Shown one piece after another: positions 43,808 to 52,571 of a stretch of 64,000 nt of DNA. Every line of letters starts with the position of its first letter. The stretch's first letter is position 1. Source of the DNA: Meinhardsimonia xiamenensis (lineage in GTDB: Bacteria; Pseudomonadota; Alphaproteobacteria; Rhodobacterales; Rhodobacteraceae); assembly GCF_900102905.1 (NCBI RefSeq), contig NZ_FNFV01000001.1, forward strand, positions 503,501 to 567,500, given 5' to 3'. The notes beneath the pieces were generated by a model, which ran no database searches, was not told the origin of the DNA, and was given only the letters and a program-made list of their open reading frames with translations. Made by a program: the position numbers and the translations under genes.

Positions 43808-44731
43808 ATGCAGGTCTACCTTCCGATTGCCGAACTTTCCGTCAACGTGCTCCTGCTGTTCGGGCTCGGCGGCGTTGTCGGTGTGCTTTCCGGCATGTTC
43901 GGCGTGGGTGGCGGTTTTCTGATGACGCCGCTTCTGTTCTTCATCGGCATCCCACCCGCCGTGGCAGTGGCAACGGAAGCCAATCAGATCGTCGCGTCGT
44001 CGTTTTCCGGGGTTCTGGCGCATCTGCGGCGCAGGACGGTCGATCTGAGAATGGGAATCGTGCTGCTCGTCGGCGGTCTGATCGGCGCCGCGGCCGGCGT
44101 GCAGGTGTTTGCCGCGCTGCGCGAAATCGGGCAGGTCGACCTGCTGGTGAAGCTGTGCTACATCCTCTTTCTCGGCATCATCGGCAGCCTGATGTTCGTC
44201 GAAAGCCTGAACGCCCTGCGCAAGGCCCGCTCGGGCCAGCGCGCACCGGCGCGGCGCCACAGGCATCTTTGGGTGCACAAGCTGCCCCTGAAGATGAAGT
44301 TCCGCACCTCCGGGCTCTACATCTCGGTGTTCCCGCCACTTTGCGTGGGAATGCTGGTGGGCGTGCTGGCGGCAATCATGGGCGTGGGCGGGGGCTTCAT
44401 CATGGTGCCGGCGATGATCTATCTCCTCGGCATGCCGACGAAGGTGGTGGTGGGCACGTCGCTGTTCCAGATCATCTTCGTCACCGCCTTCACCACGCTG
44501 ATGCACGCGACGACCAACTACACGGTCGACATGATGCTGGCCCTCATCCTGATCCTCGGCGGCGTCATCGGCGCGCAGATCGGCACGCGGCTTGGCGCCT
44601 ATCTGCGCGCCGAGCAGTTGCGCATACTGCTCGCGCTCATGGTGCTCGCCGTCTGCGGCAAGCTCGCGCTTGATCTGCTGCTGACCCCGACGGAACTCTA
44701 CAGCGTCGGCGCTGCCGGAGGTCACGCATGA
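43808..44731 (+). CDS. TauE/SafE-family sulfite exporter (copy 2)
   Basis: A 307-residue paralogue of the preceding exporter; the first 90 residues differ at only about a tenth of positions. It has GAGAGG directly before ATG 43808. The central Arg/Ala-rich loop after the fourth helix differs between copies. It overlaps the TIGR02186 gene by four bases, and that pairing of TauE with TIGR02186 is recurrent in alphaproteobacteria, so this copy is the likely ancestral partner. The 182-base gap before it holds no gene that I can see. Confidence 0.9.
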   Translation: MQVYLPIAELSVNVLLLFGLGGVVGVLSGMFGVGGGFLMTPLLFFIGIPPAVAVATEANQIVASSFSGVLAHLRRRTVDLRMGIVLLVGGLIGAAAGVQVFAALREIGQVDLLVKLCYILFLGIIGSLMFVESLNALRKARSGQRAPARRHRHLWVHKLPLKMKFRTSGLYISVFPPLCVGMLVGVLAAIMGVGGGFIMVPAMIYLLGMPTKVVVGTSLFQIIFVTAFTTLMHATTNYTVDMMLALILILGGVIGAQIGTRLGAYLRAEQLRILLALMVLAVCGKLALDLLLTPTELYSVGAAGGHA

Positions 44732-45516
44732 GCCGGGCCGCATCCGTCGCCATGCGCGGTGCTGTCGTGCTGGTGCTTGTCCTCGGTATTGCGCTTCCGG
44801 CGATTGCCTATGAGAAGGTGATCGCAGGGCTGAGCCAGAACCGAATTTCGATCACCGCCAGCTTCGGCGGCTCGGAGCTCCTGATCTTCGGTGCCGTGAA
44901 GCGGCAGGCGCCCATTCCTTCCGGCCCGCCCCTTCAGGTGGCAATATCGGTGGCCGGCCCCTCCGAGCGTGTGGTGGTGCGCCGCAAGGAGAGGCGCTTC
45001 GGAATCTGGGTGAATTCGGAGGCGGTCGAGATCGACCTTGCCCCGAGTTTCTATGCCGTGGCCACGTCGGTTCCGTTCTCCGAGGTTCTGAGCCCCGAGG
45101 AAGACGCCAAGCACAAGGTGTCCATCGAGCAGGCGGTGCGCTGGCTCAGTGCACCAGAGGGCGTGGCGGACCCGGAGGCCTTCACCGAGGCGCTCATCCG
45201 CATCCGCAGCAAGGCCGGACTCTACCAGCTTGCCGAAGGGGTGGTGCAGGTGACCGACCAGACGCTCTTTCGCACCCGGATCAGCCTGCCGGCAAACCTC
45301 ACGGAAGGCGACTACTGGGCGCGCATCTTTCTCACGCGCGGGGGCAGGGTGGTGGATGTCTTCCAGACGTCCATTCCGGTGCGCAAGGTCGGGCTCGAGC
45401 GCTGGATCTTCACCCTCGCCCACGAGCAGCCGCTGATCTATGGCCTTATGTCGCTGGCTCTGGCCATCTGTGCCGGCTGGCTCGCCTCCGCCGTCTTCCG
45501 CTACATCCGCAGCTGA
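44728..45516 (+). CDS. TIGR02186 family membrane-anchored protein
   Basis: A 262-residue protein with a signal peptide (GAVVLVLVLGIALPAIA), a periplasmic beta-rich domain containing ITASFGGSELLIFGAVKR and FGIWVNSEAVEIDLAPSFYAVAT, and a C-terminal membrane helix (PLIYGLMSLALAICAGWLAS). It matches TIGR02186, a family found next to TauE-like exporters and of unknown function. ATGA overlap with the exporter indicates coupling and probable complex formation. Confidence 0.85.
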   Translation: MSRAASVAMRGAVVLVLVLGIALPAIAYEKVIAGLSQNRISITASFGGSELLIFGAVKRQAPIPSGPPLQVAISVAGPSERVVVRRKERRFGIWVNSEAVEIDLAPSFYAVATSVPFSEVLSPEEDAKHKVSIEQAVRWLSAPEGVADPEAFTEALIRIRSKAGLYQLAEGVVQVTDQTLFRTRISLPANLTEGDYWARIFLTRGGRVVDVFQTSIPVRKVGLERWIFTLAHEQPLIYGLMSLALAICAGWLASAVFRYIRS

Positions 45517-45544
45517 TCCGGCGCGGGCGAGGCGGGCAGGTGGC

Positions 45545-47080
45545 TCAGGCCTCCGCCGAGGGGCTCGCGAGTGTCAGCCGCGCGGGGGTCTGCTGAAGGT
45601 CGTCCACCGAAAGCGGCCGGGCAGGTCGGCCGAGGCGGTAGCGCGTGACCCAGATCAGCCGCTCCTCGGCGCGGGTAATGGCCACATAGGCGAGCCGTTT
45701 CCAGAGCGGGGCGCCGCTTTCCACCCGGCCCGTGCGTGCCGCCGCCCAAAGATCCGGCCCGAAGACCTGAACGGTGTTCCACTGCGATCCCTGCGCCTTG
45801 TGGATCGTGACCGCCGCGCCGTGCAGAAATATCGCGCCCATCCTCGCCGCGTAGGGAATCAGGGGCTCCTCCTCCTCGGGGCTCTCGATGCGGACGATCG
45901 AGGCGGCGGACATCTGCGGCTCTTCCGCGCCGATGACATGCAGGCGCAGGAAGCCCGCCCGGCGACCGGGGCCGAGAAAGATCGCCTGCGCGCCCTTGAT
46001 CAGCCCGCGCGCCTCGAGATCGAGGCGTTTGCGGCGGTGTTTGAGCGGAAGCTCGATGCCATCGCAGATGAGCGGCTCTCCGGGCAGCAAGGTGTCGGGC
46101 GGCGCATCATGGGCGGCGCGGAAGGCCTGGATCAGGCGGATGCGGGTCGCGTTGCGCCACACGAGCACCGGAGAGCGCGCCATCAGGTCGCAGTCGACCC
46201 GCCCGGAAACCATGATGCGCGAATCCGTCTGTGCACGTTCGGCAATCATCCGCTCGAAGTCCTCGAAACCGAGCGCGGGGTCCGCGAGCGCGTGGGCAAG
46301 GTCGAGGATGGGGTTGTCCGCCGCCTGTCTGTGGATGCGGCGCAAGGTGATTCGGCTTTCCTCGGGCAACCGGTCAAAGACCATCTCGCCACCCTGCCCC
46401 ACGGGCGCGAGCTGGGCAGGATCGCCAAACAGAACCAGGGTGGAGAAAATCTCCTTCAGGTCTTCGAGCTGACGCGCATCCAGCATCGAGGCCTCGTCGA
46501 CGAAGCCGATGTCGAGCGGGTCGTCGCGGCGCTTCCAGCCGCGGATGAAGTCCGATCCCCGCAGCCCTGCGGCAGCCAGCGCGCCGGGGATCGAGGCGTT
46601 GGAGCGATAGAACGCCTCGGCCCGGTCGAGGGCGGCATCGGTGAGCCCCTCGACCTGGGGCCGCGGCGCCTCGCCGGCGAGCCATTCGGCGATCTTCTCG
46701 TATTCGGGATCGTAGACGGGGGTGTAAAGGATGCGGTGGATGGTCGTGGCCGGCACGCCGCGGCCCCGCAGAACGCTTGCCGCCTTGTTGGTGGGGGCGA
46801 GCACGGCCAGCGTGCGCCGATCGGGGCGGCGCCGACCCTCCCAGTCGCCCGAGACCGGCTCGACCCCGGCGGCGAGGAGGGCGCGGAAGAGTTCGGCCAG
46901 AAGCGCCGTCTTGCCCGAGCCGGCCTTGCCCAGAACGGCAAGAAGCCGCCCGGCGCCTTCGCGCGGGGGCCTCAGCGAACCTTCGACAAGATCGACCCCG
47001 GCCGCGGCCAGCATCTCGGCGATGCGGTCATGGGCCTCGGCCTGGTCGTCGGAAAGGGCGAGCGGGGGCGCGCTGGTCAT
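45545..47080 (-). CDS. RecD-like ATP-dependent DNA helicase
   Basis: A 511-residue superfamily 1 helicase. Walker A LGKAGSGKTALL, motif Ia region LAPTNKAASVL, Walker B IGFVDEASMLD, motif III LVLFGDPAQLAPVGQGG, motif IV-like RIHRQA, motif V VTIHKAQGSQWNTVQVF and motif VI VAITRAEERLIWVT are all readable. It is shorter than RecD and lacks RecB/C partners here, so it resembles stand-alone RecD2-type or UvrD-like accessory helicases. Lies downstream of luxI, 47 bases away, same direction. Confidence 0.9.
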   Translation of the reverse strand: MTSAPPLALSDDQAEAHDRIAEMLAAAGVDLVEGSLRPPREGAGRLLAVLGKAGSGKTALLAELFRALLAAGVEPVSGDWEGRRRPDRRTLAVLAPTNKAASVLRGRGVPATTIHRILYTPVYDPEYEKIAEWLAGEAPRPQVEGLTDAALDRAEAFYRSNASIPGALAAAGLRGSDFIRGWKRRDDPLDIGFVDEASMLDARQLEDLKEIFSTLVLFGDPAQLAPVGQGGEMVFDRLPEESRITLRRIHRQAADNPILDLAHALADPALGFEDFERMIAERAQTDSRIMVSGRVDCDLMARSPVLVWRNATRIRLIQAFRAAHDAPPDTLLPGEPLICDGIELPLKHRRKRLDLEARGLIKGAQAIFLGPGRRAGFLRLHVIGAEEPQMSAASIVRIESPEEEEPLIPYAARMGAIFLHGAAVTIHKAQGSQWNTVQVFGPDLWAAARTGRVESGAPLWKRLAYVAITRAEERLIWVTRYRLGRPARPLSVDDLQQTPARLTLASPSAEA

Positions 47081-47127
47081 GGCCGGAACCTAGCGGCGTG
47101 CCCCGCCCTCCGCCAGATGCGAACGCC

Positions 47128-47763
47128 TCAGGCAGGAACGGGGCGCGCCTTTGGTGCGGCGGTGAATGCCCGTGCAAACCAGCGACGCGACTGCGCCGCG
47201 CTGACCCCGGCACGGGCGAGAAGCCGGGGGCGCAGGGTCGGGTCGAATTCCCACAGACCGGCACAGAGGGCGGCGCGGCCCTCGCCGCTCTGGCCGATCA
47301 CCGTGGGCTCCCAGCCGAGACGGCGATAGACACGCAGCATGCGCGCATCGAAAACGCCGATGGAATGGGCGAGGTGAAAGCCGAGCCCGAGCTCCAGACC
47401 GCCAAGCATCAGGGCCGCCGAGACGCGGGCGTCGGAATCGGGGGCGAGACAGAAGCGCGTGCATTCCCAGATCAGCGGGCTTTCGATGCGCACGCCGCCG
47501 GTGAGATGGCGGAAATGCTCGTTGATCATGCAGCGCTCGACAGTGGGCAGAAAGCGCATGGAGCCGCCATGGCTGCCATCGGGGCGCTCCCAGATCACGT
47601 AGAGCGGGTTCAGCGCATCGTATTCGTCGCGCTCCTCGCCCTTCTCGTTTACCTCAACCTGCCAGCCGAGGCGCTCGGCAAACTGACGGGCGCGGTCGCG
47701 GAACATGGTGGCGGCGAGGCGGGGGTATTGGTCAAGGCTGTCGGCATAGATGTAGCGCAGCAT
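47128..47763 (-). CDS. luxI: Acyl-homoserine-lactone synthase (LuxI family)
   Basis: A 211-residue autoinducer synthase that joins an acyl-ACP to SAM. Conserved LuxI residues are visible in FRDRARQFAERLGWQV (Arg/Phe/Trp), DEYDALNPLYVIWE, and GGSMRFLPT, with WECTRFCL later supplying the Glu and Arg. Acyl chain length cannot be inferred. It is downstream of luxR on the same strand with 98 bases between, which contain a lux-box-like dyad. Confidence 0.93.
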   Translation of the reverse strand: MLRYIYADSLDQYPRLAATMFRDRARQFAERLGWQVEVNEKGEERDEYDALNPLYVIWERPDGSHGGSMRFLPTVERCMINEHFRHLTGGVRIESPLIWECTRFCLAPDSDARVSAALMLGGLELGLGFHLAHSIGVFDARMLRVYRRLGWEPTVIGQSGEGRAALCAGLWEFDPTLRPRLLARAGVSAAQSRRWFARAFTAAPKARPVPA

Positions 47764-47845
47764 TTTCGCCCTCTCGTCTGATTGGCGAGAGGATTGGTGC
47801 GGGAGGGCTAAGCAAATCGCTGCGCGCAGGGCGCTCTGTTAACGT

Positions 47846-47858
47846 CTGCCGTTGGCAG
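47846..47858. promoter_or_regulatory. lux-box-like dyad upstream of luxI
   Basis: CTGCC-GTT-GGCAG is a perfect inverted repeat 83 bases before the luxI start. Lux boxes are roughly 18-20-base dyads with CTG/CAG-like arms, so LuxR-dependent autoinduction of luxI is a fair inference. It also lies just past the luxR stop and could be a weak hairpin there. Confidence 0.4.
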
Positions 47859-47861
47859 GCC

Positions 47862-48575
47862 TCAGACCACGAGAAGCCCTTGCGTGAGCGCGCGGGCCAC
47901 GGCATGGGTGGTATTCGAGGCGCCAAGCTTGAAGCGCGCGCTTTCGATATAGACCCGAAGCGTGTGTTCGGAGATGGCGAGGCTTTCGGCCGCCTGAGCG
48001 CGGCTGTAACCCATCGCCAGAAGCGTCAACGCATCGATCTCCCGTGGCGAGAGGCTCCTGACCGGAACCATGTCGGTGCCGCGCTCAAGCTCCAGTGCCT
48101 TCTGGTTGACGTAATGGGCAACGAGGATCAGCTCGCGCACCCGGGCCGCGGTGTGGCGCGCCCATTCGGCATCCGAACGGTTGTCGGAGACGCTGAACAG
48201 GGCGAACTGGCCGTTGGGCCCGCGGATCGGCACCGAAAGGCCCTGCCGGCCCACGCCTGCTTCGATTGCCTCGCCGAGAAGGGTTCGCTGAGGCTTCCCC
48301 GACCAGTCCAGGCTTTTCCAGTCAACCGGGTGGAAGCGGCGGAAACACCCCTGCACCACCGGGTCGATGCGGGCGTAATCCTGTTCGAGATAGCGTTCCA
48401 CCCAGGCGTCGGAATAGGTGAGAATGCCGTATTGCTGGCCCGTGCTGTTCACCGAGTGATAGACGACATGTTCGACATCGAGGTTGTCACGGAGCGCATG
48501 GATGAGCTCGGTGAGCGCTTCAACCGTTTCCACCTCTGCCAATCGCTCGATAAGCGCCTCGAGCCGTCGCCGCAT
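47862..48575 (-). CDS. luxR: LuxR-family quorum-sensing regulator
   Basis: A 237-residue regulator. The autoinducer-binding domain keeps the residues known from TraR: W58, Y62, D71-P72, W86 and G112. The C-terminal GerE-type helix-turn-helix is LSPREIDALTLLAMGYSRAQ followed by SEHTLRVYIESARFKLG. It would bind an acyl-homoserine lactone and control transcription of luxI and others. It overlaps the end of a 71-residue ORF by 56 bases, so the two are translated from one mRNA. Confidence 0.93.
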   Translation of the reverse strand: MRRRLEALIERLAEVETVEALTELIHALRDNLDVEHVVYHSVNSTGQQYGILTYSDAWVERYLEQDYARIDPVVQGCFRRFHPVDWKSLDWSGKPQRTLLGEAIEAGVGRQGLSVPIRGPNGQFALFSVSDNRSDAEWARHTAARVRELILVAHYVNQKALELERGTDMVPVRSLSPREIDALTLLAMGYSRAQAAESLAISEHTLRVYIESARFKLGASNTTHAVARALTQGLLVV

Positions 48576-48735
48576 GCCCCATCGCCGCCAAGGGCGTCCC
48601 GTTCTGCGACGTCGCCGCCTCCGCCGCTGCGACGAGGATGGTCTCGTCGAGCTGGGAGGCCAACGCGGAAAGACCGTTCTGCCTGGCGTAGGTCTTCAGA
48701 TCCGCGAGGACGTCGAGTATCCAGTCATGTCCCAT
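48520..48735 (-). CDS. Small conserved-looking protein upstream of luxR (71 residues)
   Basis: Starts MGHDWILDVLADLKTYARQNGLSA (first 20: MGHDWILDVLADLKTYARQN) and ends in an Ala/Gly-rich tail. ATG 48735 has GGGAGGT at seven bases, a stronger ribosome-binding site than luxR itself, and the ORF overlaps the luxR start by 56 bases in another frame. No cysteine or helix-turn-helix is seen; the N-terminal 40 residues look amphipathic and helical. It may modulate LuxR or set its translation rate. Unrecognised family. Confidence 0.65.
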   Translation of the reverse strand: MGHDWILDVLADLKTYARQNGLSALASQLDETILVAAAEAATSQNGTPLAAMGHAATARGAYRAIGRGGNG

Positions 48736-48943
48736 CAAGGAACCTCCCGAGGATAGGTTAACAGAGCATTAATTCAACCATAACATGCATGCTCGAGACG
48801 CGAACATTCGCATTTTTCCATTCCCCAAAAACGGGGAAGGCATGGATCGTCAGGCCTCTGGAAAGACTGGATCAGTGCCCGCGTGACACGAGAAGCGCGG
48901 CCGCGCCATGCGACCGCGCTCCTGCCGAATCGGGGTGCCGTGT

Positions 48944-50236
48944 TCAGTGTCCGCGGCTTGCCTCGAGCACGTCCTCGAAGGTGCGCAGGCCGGTGCGCGG
49001 CGCCTGCACCAGCACCGCCATGTTGCCCGGCTTGTGCTCGTTTCGCATCATCTTCATGTGCGCGCGCGGGATCTCCTCCCAGGGGAAGACCTCCGACATG
49101 CACGGGTCAAGCCGGCGCTCGATCATCAGCCGGTTGGCGGCCGCCGCCTGCTTGAGATGGGCGAAATGCGAACCCTGGATGCGCTTCTGGTGCATCCACA
49201 CATAGCGCGCGTCCATGGTCAGGTTGTAGCCGGTGGTGCCGGCGCAGATCACCACCATGCCACCCTTCTTCACAACGAAGGTGGAGACCGGGAAGGTCGC
49301 CTCGCCGGGGTGTTCGAAGACCATGTCCACGTTCACGCCCTTGCCGGTGATATCCCAGATCGCCTTGCCGAAGCGGCGTGCCTCGGCAAACCACTCCTTC
49401 CACTCCGGCGTTCCAACCTTGGGAAGCTGCCCCCAGCATTTGAACTCGTTGCGGTTGATGACGCCCTTGGCGCCCAGCCCCATCACGAAATCGCGCTTGG
49501 ATTCGTCGGAGATCACGCCGATGGCATTGGCGCCGGCGGTATTGATGAGCTGGATGGCATAGGAGCCCAAGCCCCCTGACGCGCCCCACACAAGCACGTT
49601 CTGGCCCGGCTTCAGCTCATGAGGGTGATGGCCGAAGAGCATCCGGTAGGCGGTGGCCAGCGTCAGCGTGTAGCAGGCCGATTCCTCCCATGTTAGGTGC
49701 TTCGGCCTCGGCATCAGCTGCTGGGCCTGCACGCGGGTGAACTGTGCGAAGGAGCCATCGGGCGTCTCGTAACCCCAGATCCGCTGGGTGGGCGAGAACA
49801 TCGGGTCGCCGCCGTTGCACTCCTCGTCGTCGCCGTCGTCCTGGTTGCAGTGGATGACAACCTCGTCGCCCACCTTCCAGCGTTTCACCTTTTCTCCAAC
49901 CGCCCAGACGATACCGGCGGCGTCTGAGCCGGCGATGTGATAGGGAGCCTTGTGCACGTCGAAGGGGCTGATCGGCACGCCCTTGCCGGCCCACACGCCG
50001 TTGTAGTTCACACCCGCGGCCATCACCAGAACCAGCACTTCGTGGCTGTCGAGCTTCCAGGTGTCGACCACCTCGACCTGAAAGGACTTGTCCGGGTCGC
50101 CGTGGCGCTCGCGCCGGATGGTCCAGGCATACATCTTCGGCGGCACATAGCCGAGCGGAGGGATCTCGCCGATCTCGTAGAGCTCCTTCTCGGGCGCCTC
50201 GTAGCTTGCGAGTGGGGTTTCGCTGTCCAGGGCCAT
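48944..50236 (-). CDS. ccr: Crotonyl-CoA carboxylase/reductase
   Basis: A 430-residue MDR-superfamily enzyme that reductively carboxylates crotonyl-CoA with NADPH and CO2 to ethylmalonyl-CoA, the key step of acetate assimilation through the ethylmalonyl-CoA pathway. MYAWTIRRERHGDPDKSFQV, ESACYTLTLATAYRMLFG and VLVWGASGGLGSYAIQL (NADPH site) are typical. Ribosome-binding site GGAG lies before ATG 50236. The divergent neighbour is ethylmalonyl-CoA mutase, so pathway genes share one control region. Confidence 0.96.
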   Translation of the reverse strand: MALDSETPLASYEAPEKELYEIGEIPPLGYVPPKMYAWTIRRERHGDPDKSFQVEVVDTWKLDSHEVLVLVMAAGVNYNGVWAGKGVPISPFDVHKAPYHIAGSDAAGIVWAVGEKVKRWKVGDEVVIHCNQDDGDDEECNGGDPMFSPTQRIWGYETPDGSFAQFTRVQAQQLMPRPKHLTWEESACYTLTLATAYRMLFGHHPHELKPGQNVLVWGASGGLGSYAIQLINTAGANAIGVISDESKRDFVMGLGAKGVINRNEFKCWGQLPKVGTPEWKEWFAEARRFGKAIWDITGKGVNVDMVFEHPGEATFPVSTFVVKKGGMVVICAGTTGYNLTMDARYVWMHQKRIQGSHFAHLKQAAAANRLMIERRLDPCMSEVFPWEEIPRAHMKMMRNEHKPGNMAVLVQAPRTGLRTFEDVLEASRGH

Positions 50237-50266
50237 GTCCTTCTCCGCCACTTCGGGTTGCCGCAT

Positions 50267-50344
50267 TGCAGAATCGTTTCTGCATGGCGGAGACGAGATC
50301 GTCAAGCAATTTTCTGATCAGAAATGCCATCAGCAAGCAATTTT
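50267..50344. promoter_or_regulatory. Palindrome cluster controlling ccr (and possibly ecm)
   Basis: TGCAGAA-TCGT-TTCTGCA (50267-50284) is a perfect 7-bp inverted repeat. TTTCTGATCAGAAA (50311-50324) is a perfect 14-base palindrome with related CAGAAA half-sites. CAAGCAATTTT occurs twice (50303-50313 and 50334-50344), 31 bases apart. On the minus strand TTGACG (50305-50300) and CAGAAA (50282-50277) could be a ccr promoter overlapped by the first repeat. The regulator is not in the window. Confidence 0.5.
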
Positions 50345-50459
50345 GTGACCATTGGATACGCCGATGGCGTGGGGAGGGCTGGATTCACGCCGCTTCCAGC
50401 CAGGGCGCGGCCTTGCCTTTGCCACGACGCCGCGAAAGCTCCTGCCGCAGCGCAGCGCG

Positions 50460-50488
50460 TTGACAGGGGTACAATCTGTCGCATATGA
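50460..50488 (+). promoter_or_regulatory. Putative sigma-70 promoter of ecm
   Basis: TTGACA (50460-50465), 17-base spacer, ATATGA (50483-50488), about 47 bases before the ecm ATG. The -35 is a perfect match. Confidence 0.5.
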
Positions 50489-50534
50489 CCTAAACCGAGC
50501 AAGAAAATTGCCCGATCACGAAAGGCCAAGCCCG

Positions 50535-52499
50535 ATGACCGAGACCACCCGCGACCGCCCCTGGCTCTTTCGCACCTATGCCGGCCATTCCACGGCGGCC
50601 GCGTCCAACGCGCTCTATCGCGCCAATCTCGCGAAGGGGCAGACGGGGCTTTCGGTGGCCTTCGATCTGCCCACACAGACGGGCTATGACAGCGACCACG
50701 AGCTTGCCCGCGGCGAGGTGGGCAAGGTCGGCGTGCCGATCTGCCATCTGGGTGACATGCGCACGCTTTTCGAGGGCATCCCGCTTGAGCGGATGAACAC
50801 ATCGATGACCATCAACGCGCCCGCGCCCTGGCTTCTGGCGCTCTATGTGGCGGTGGCCGAGGAGCAGGGGGCCGATATCGCGCGCCTTCAGGGCACGGTG
50901 CAGAACGACATCATCAAGGAATACCTCTCGCGCGGCACCTACATCTGCCCGCCGAAGCCCTCGCTCAGGCTCATCACCGATGTCGCCGCCTGGACGCGGG
51001 CCAACATGCCGAAATGGAACCCGATGAACGTGTGTTCCTACCACCTGCAGGAGGCAGGCGCGACGCCCGAGCAGGAGCTGGCCTATGCGCTGGCCACGGC
51101 GACGGCGGTCCTCGACGATCTGCGGCGGAAGGTGCCGGCGGAGGACTTCCCCGCCATGGTCGGGCGCATCTCCTTCTTCGTCAACGCGGGCATCCGCTTT
51201 GTCACCGAGATGTGCAAGATGCGCGCCTTCACCGAGCTGTGGGACGAGATCACCCGCGAGCGATACGGGGTGGAAGACCCGAAGTACCGCCGCTTCCGCT
51301 ATGGCGTGCAGGTCAACTCGCTGGGGCTCACCGAGCAGCAGCCCGAGAACAACGTCTATCGCATCCTTCTGGAGATGCTGGCGGTGACGCTCTCGAAGAA
51401 TGCCCGCGCGCGCGCGGTGCAGCTTCCGGCCTGGAACGAGGCGCTGGGCCTGCCGCGGCCGTGGGATCAGCAGTGGTCGCTCAGGATGCAGCAGATCCTC
51501 GCCTATGAGACCGACCTTCTCGAATACGGCGATCTCTTCGACGGCAACCCGGTGGTGGCGGCCAAGGTGGAGGAGCTGAAGGAGGGCGCGCGCGCCGAGC
51601 TCGCCACCATCGACGCGATGGGCGGCGCGGTGGAGGCGATCGACTACATGAAGTCGCGGCTTGTCGAATCGAATGCCGCCCGCATCGCCGCCATCGAGTC
51701 GGGCGAGACGGTGGTGGTCGGCGTCAACCGCTTTACCGAGGCCGAGCCCTCGCCGCTGACCTCGGGGCCGGAGGCCATCATGGTGGTGGACGAGGCCGCC
51801 GAGGCCGACCAGATCGCCCGGCTCGAGGCATGGCGGGCGGCGCGCGACCCTGAGCGCGTGAAGGCCGCGCTTGCCGCGCTGCGCGAGGCAGCGGTGACGG
51901 GTGCGAACATCATGCCCCCCTCCATCGAGGCGGCGCGGGCGGGCGTCACCACCGGCGAATGGGGCGAGGTGATGCGCGAGGTCTTCGGCCGCTTCCGCGC
52001 GCCCACCGGAGTAAGCCCCGCCCCCTCGAACCGCACCGAGGGGCTCGAGGAGCTGCGCGCGGCCGTCGATGCCGTCTCTGACAGGCTGGGCCGGCGGCTA
52101 TCCTTCTTGGTCGCCAAGCCCGGGCTCGATGGCCATTCCAACGGTGCCGAGCAGATCGCCGCCCGCGCCCGCGACTGCGGCATGGACATCCGTTATGACG
52201 GCATTCGCCTGACACCCGCCGAGATCGCCGAGGCGGCGGCGGAGAAGGGCGCGCATGTGGTTGGGCTGTCGATCCTTTCCGGCTCGCACCTGCCGCTGGT
52301 GGAGGCGACGCTCGCGGAGCTGCGGGCGCGGGGCTTGGGCCATGTGCCCGTGGTCGTGGGCGGCATCATCCCCGCGGAGGATGCCAGCCGCCTCAAGGCG
52401 ATGGGCGTGGCGCGCGTCTACACGCCCAAGGACTTTGCGCTCAACCGCATCATGGCCGACATCGTCACGCTCGCCGACCCCGAGGCCGCGGCGGCCTGA
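50535..52499 (+). CDS. ecm: Ethylmalonyl-CoA mutase
   Basis: A 654-residue adenosylcobalamin-dependent mutase converting ethylmalonyl-CoA to methylsuccinyl-CoA. The catalytic barrel starts RPWLFRTYAGHSTAAASNALYR with TGLSVAFDLPTQTGYDSDH. The C-terminal B12-binding domain has D-x-H-x2-G in AKPGLDGHSNGAEQI and the later GLSILSGSHLPLVEA and PVVVGGIIPAEDA segments. The length, single-chain architecture and pairing with ccr identify Ecm rather than methylmalonyl-CoA mutase. Confidence 0.95.
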   Translation: MTETTRDRPWLFRTYAGHSTAAASNALYRANLAKGQTGLSVAFDLPTQTGYDSDHELARGEVGKVGVPICHLGDMRTLFEGIPLERMNTSMTINAPAPWLLALYVAVAEEQGADIARLQGTVQNDIIKEYLSRGTYICPPKPSLRLITDVAAWTRANMPKWNPMNVCSYHLQEAGATPEQELAYALATATAVLDDLRRKVPAEDFPAMVGRISFFVNAGIRFVTEMCKMRAFTELWDEITRERYGVEDPKYRRFRYGVQVNSLGLTEQQPENNVYRILLEMLAVTLSKNARARAVQLPAWNEALGLPRPWDQQWSLRMQQILAYETDLLEYGDLFDGNPVVAAKVEELKEGARAELATIDAMGGAVEAIDYMKSRLVESNAARIAAIESGETVVVGVNRFTEAEPSPLTSGPEAIMVVDEAAEADQIARLEAWRAARDPERVKAALAALREAAVTGANIMPPSIEAARAGVTTGEWGEVMREVFGRFRAPTGVSPAPSNRTEGLEELRAAVDAVSDRLGRRLSFLVAKPGLDGHSNGAEQIAARARDCGMDIRYDGIRLTPAEIAEAAAEKGAHVVGLSILSGSHLPLVEATLAELRARGLGHVPVVVGGIIPAEDASRLKAMGVARVYTPKDFALNRIMADIVTLADPEAAAA

Positions 52500-52571
52500 A
52501 CGCCCGTCACAGGCGCTTGCCCGCCGCTCCCCCCCGCGTCATTCTGGCGCGAGGCTGAGGGAGACGGGCAG

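Noticed and set aside
48750..48777. TTGAAT-N16-TATCCT on the minus strand as promoter of the small ORF and luxR
   Set aside because: Transcription would begin inside or after the ribosome-binding site of the ORF.
48820..48837. TTCCCC-AAAAAC-GGGGAA hairpin as terminator of ccr
   Set aside because: In the ccr direction the stem is followed by A-rich rather than T-rich sequence, and it lies over 100 bases past the stop.
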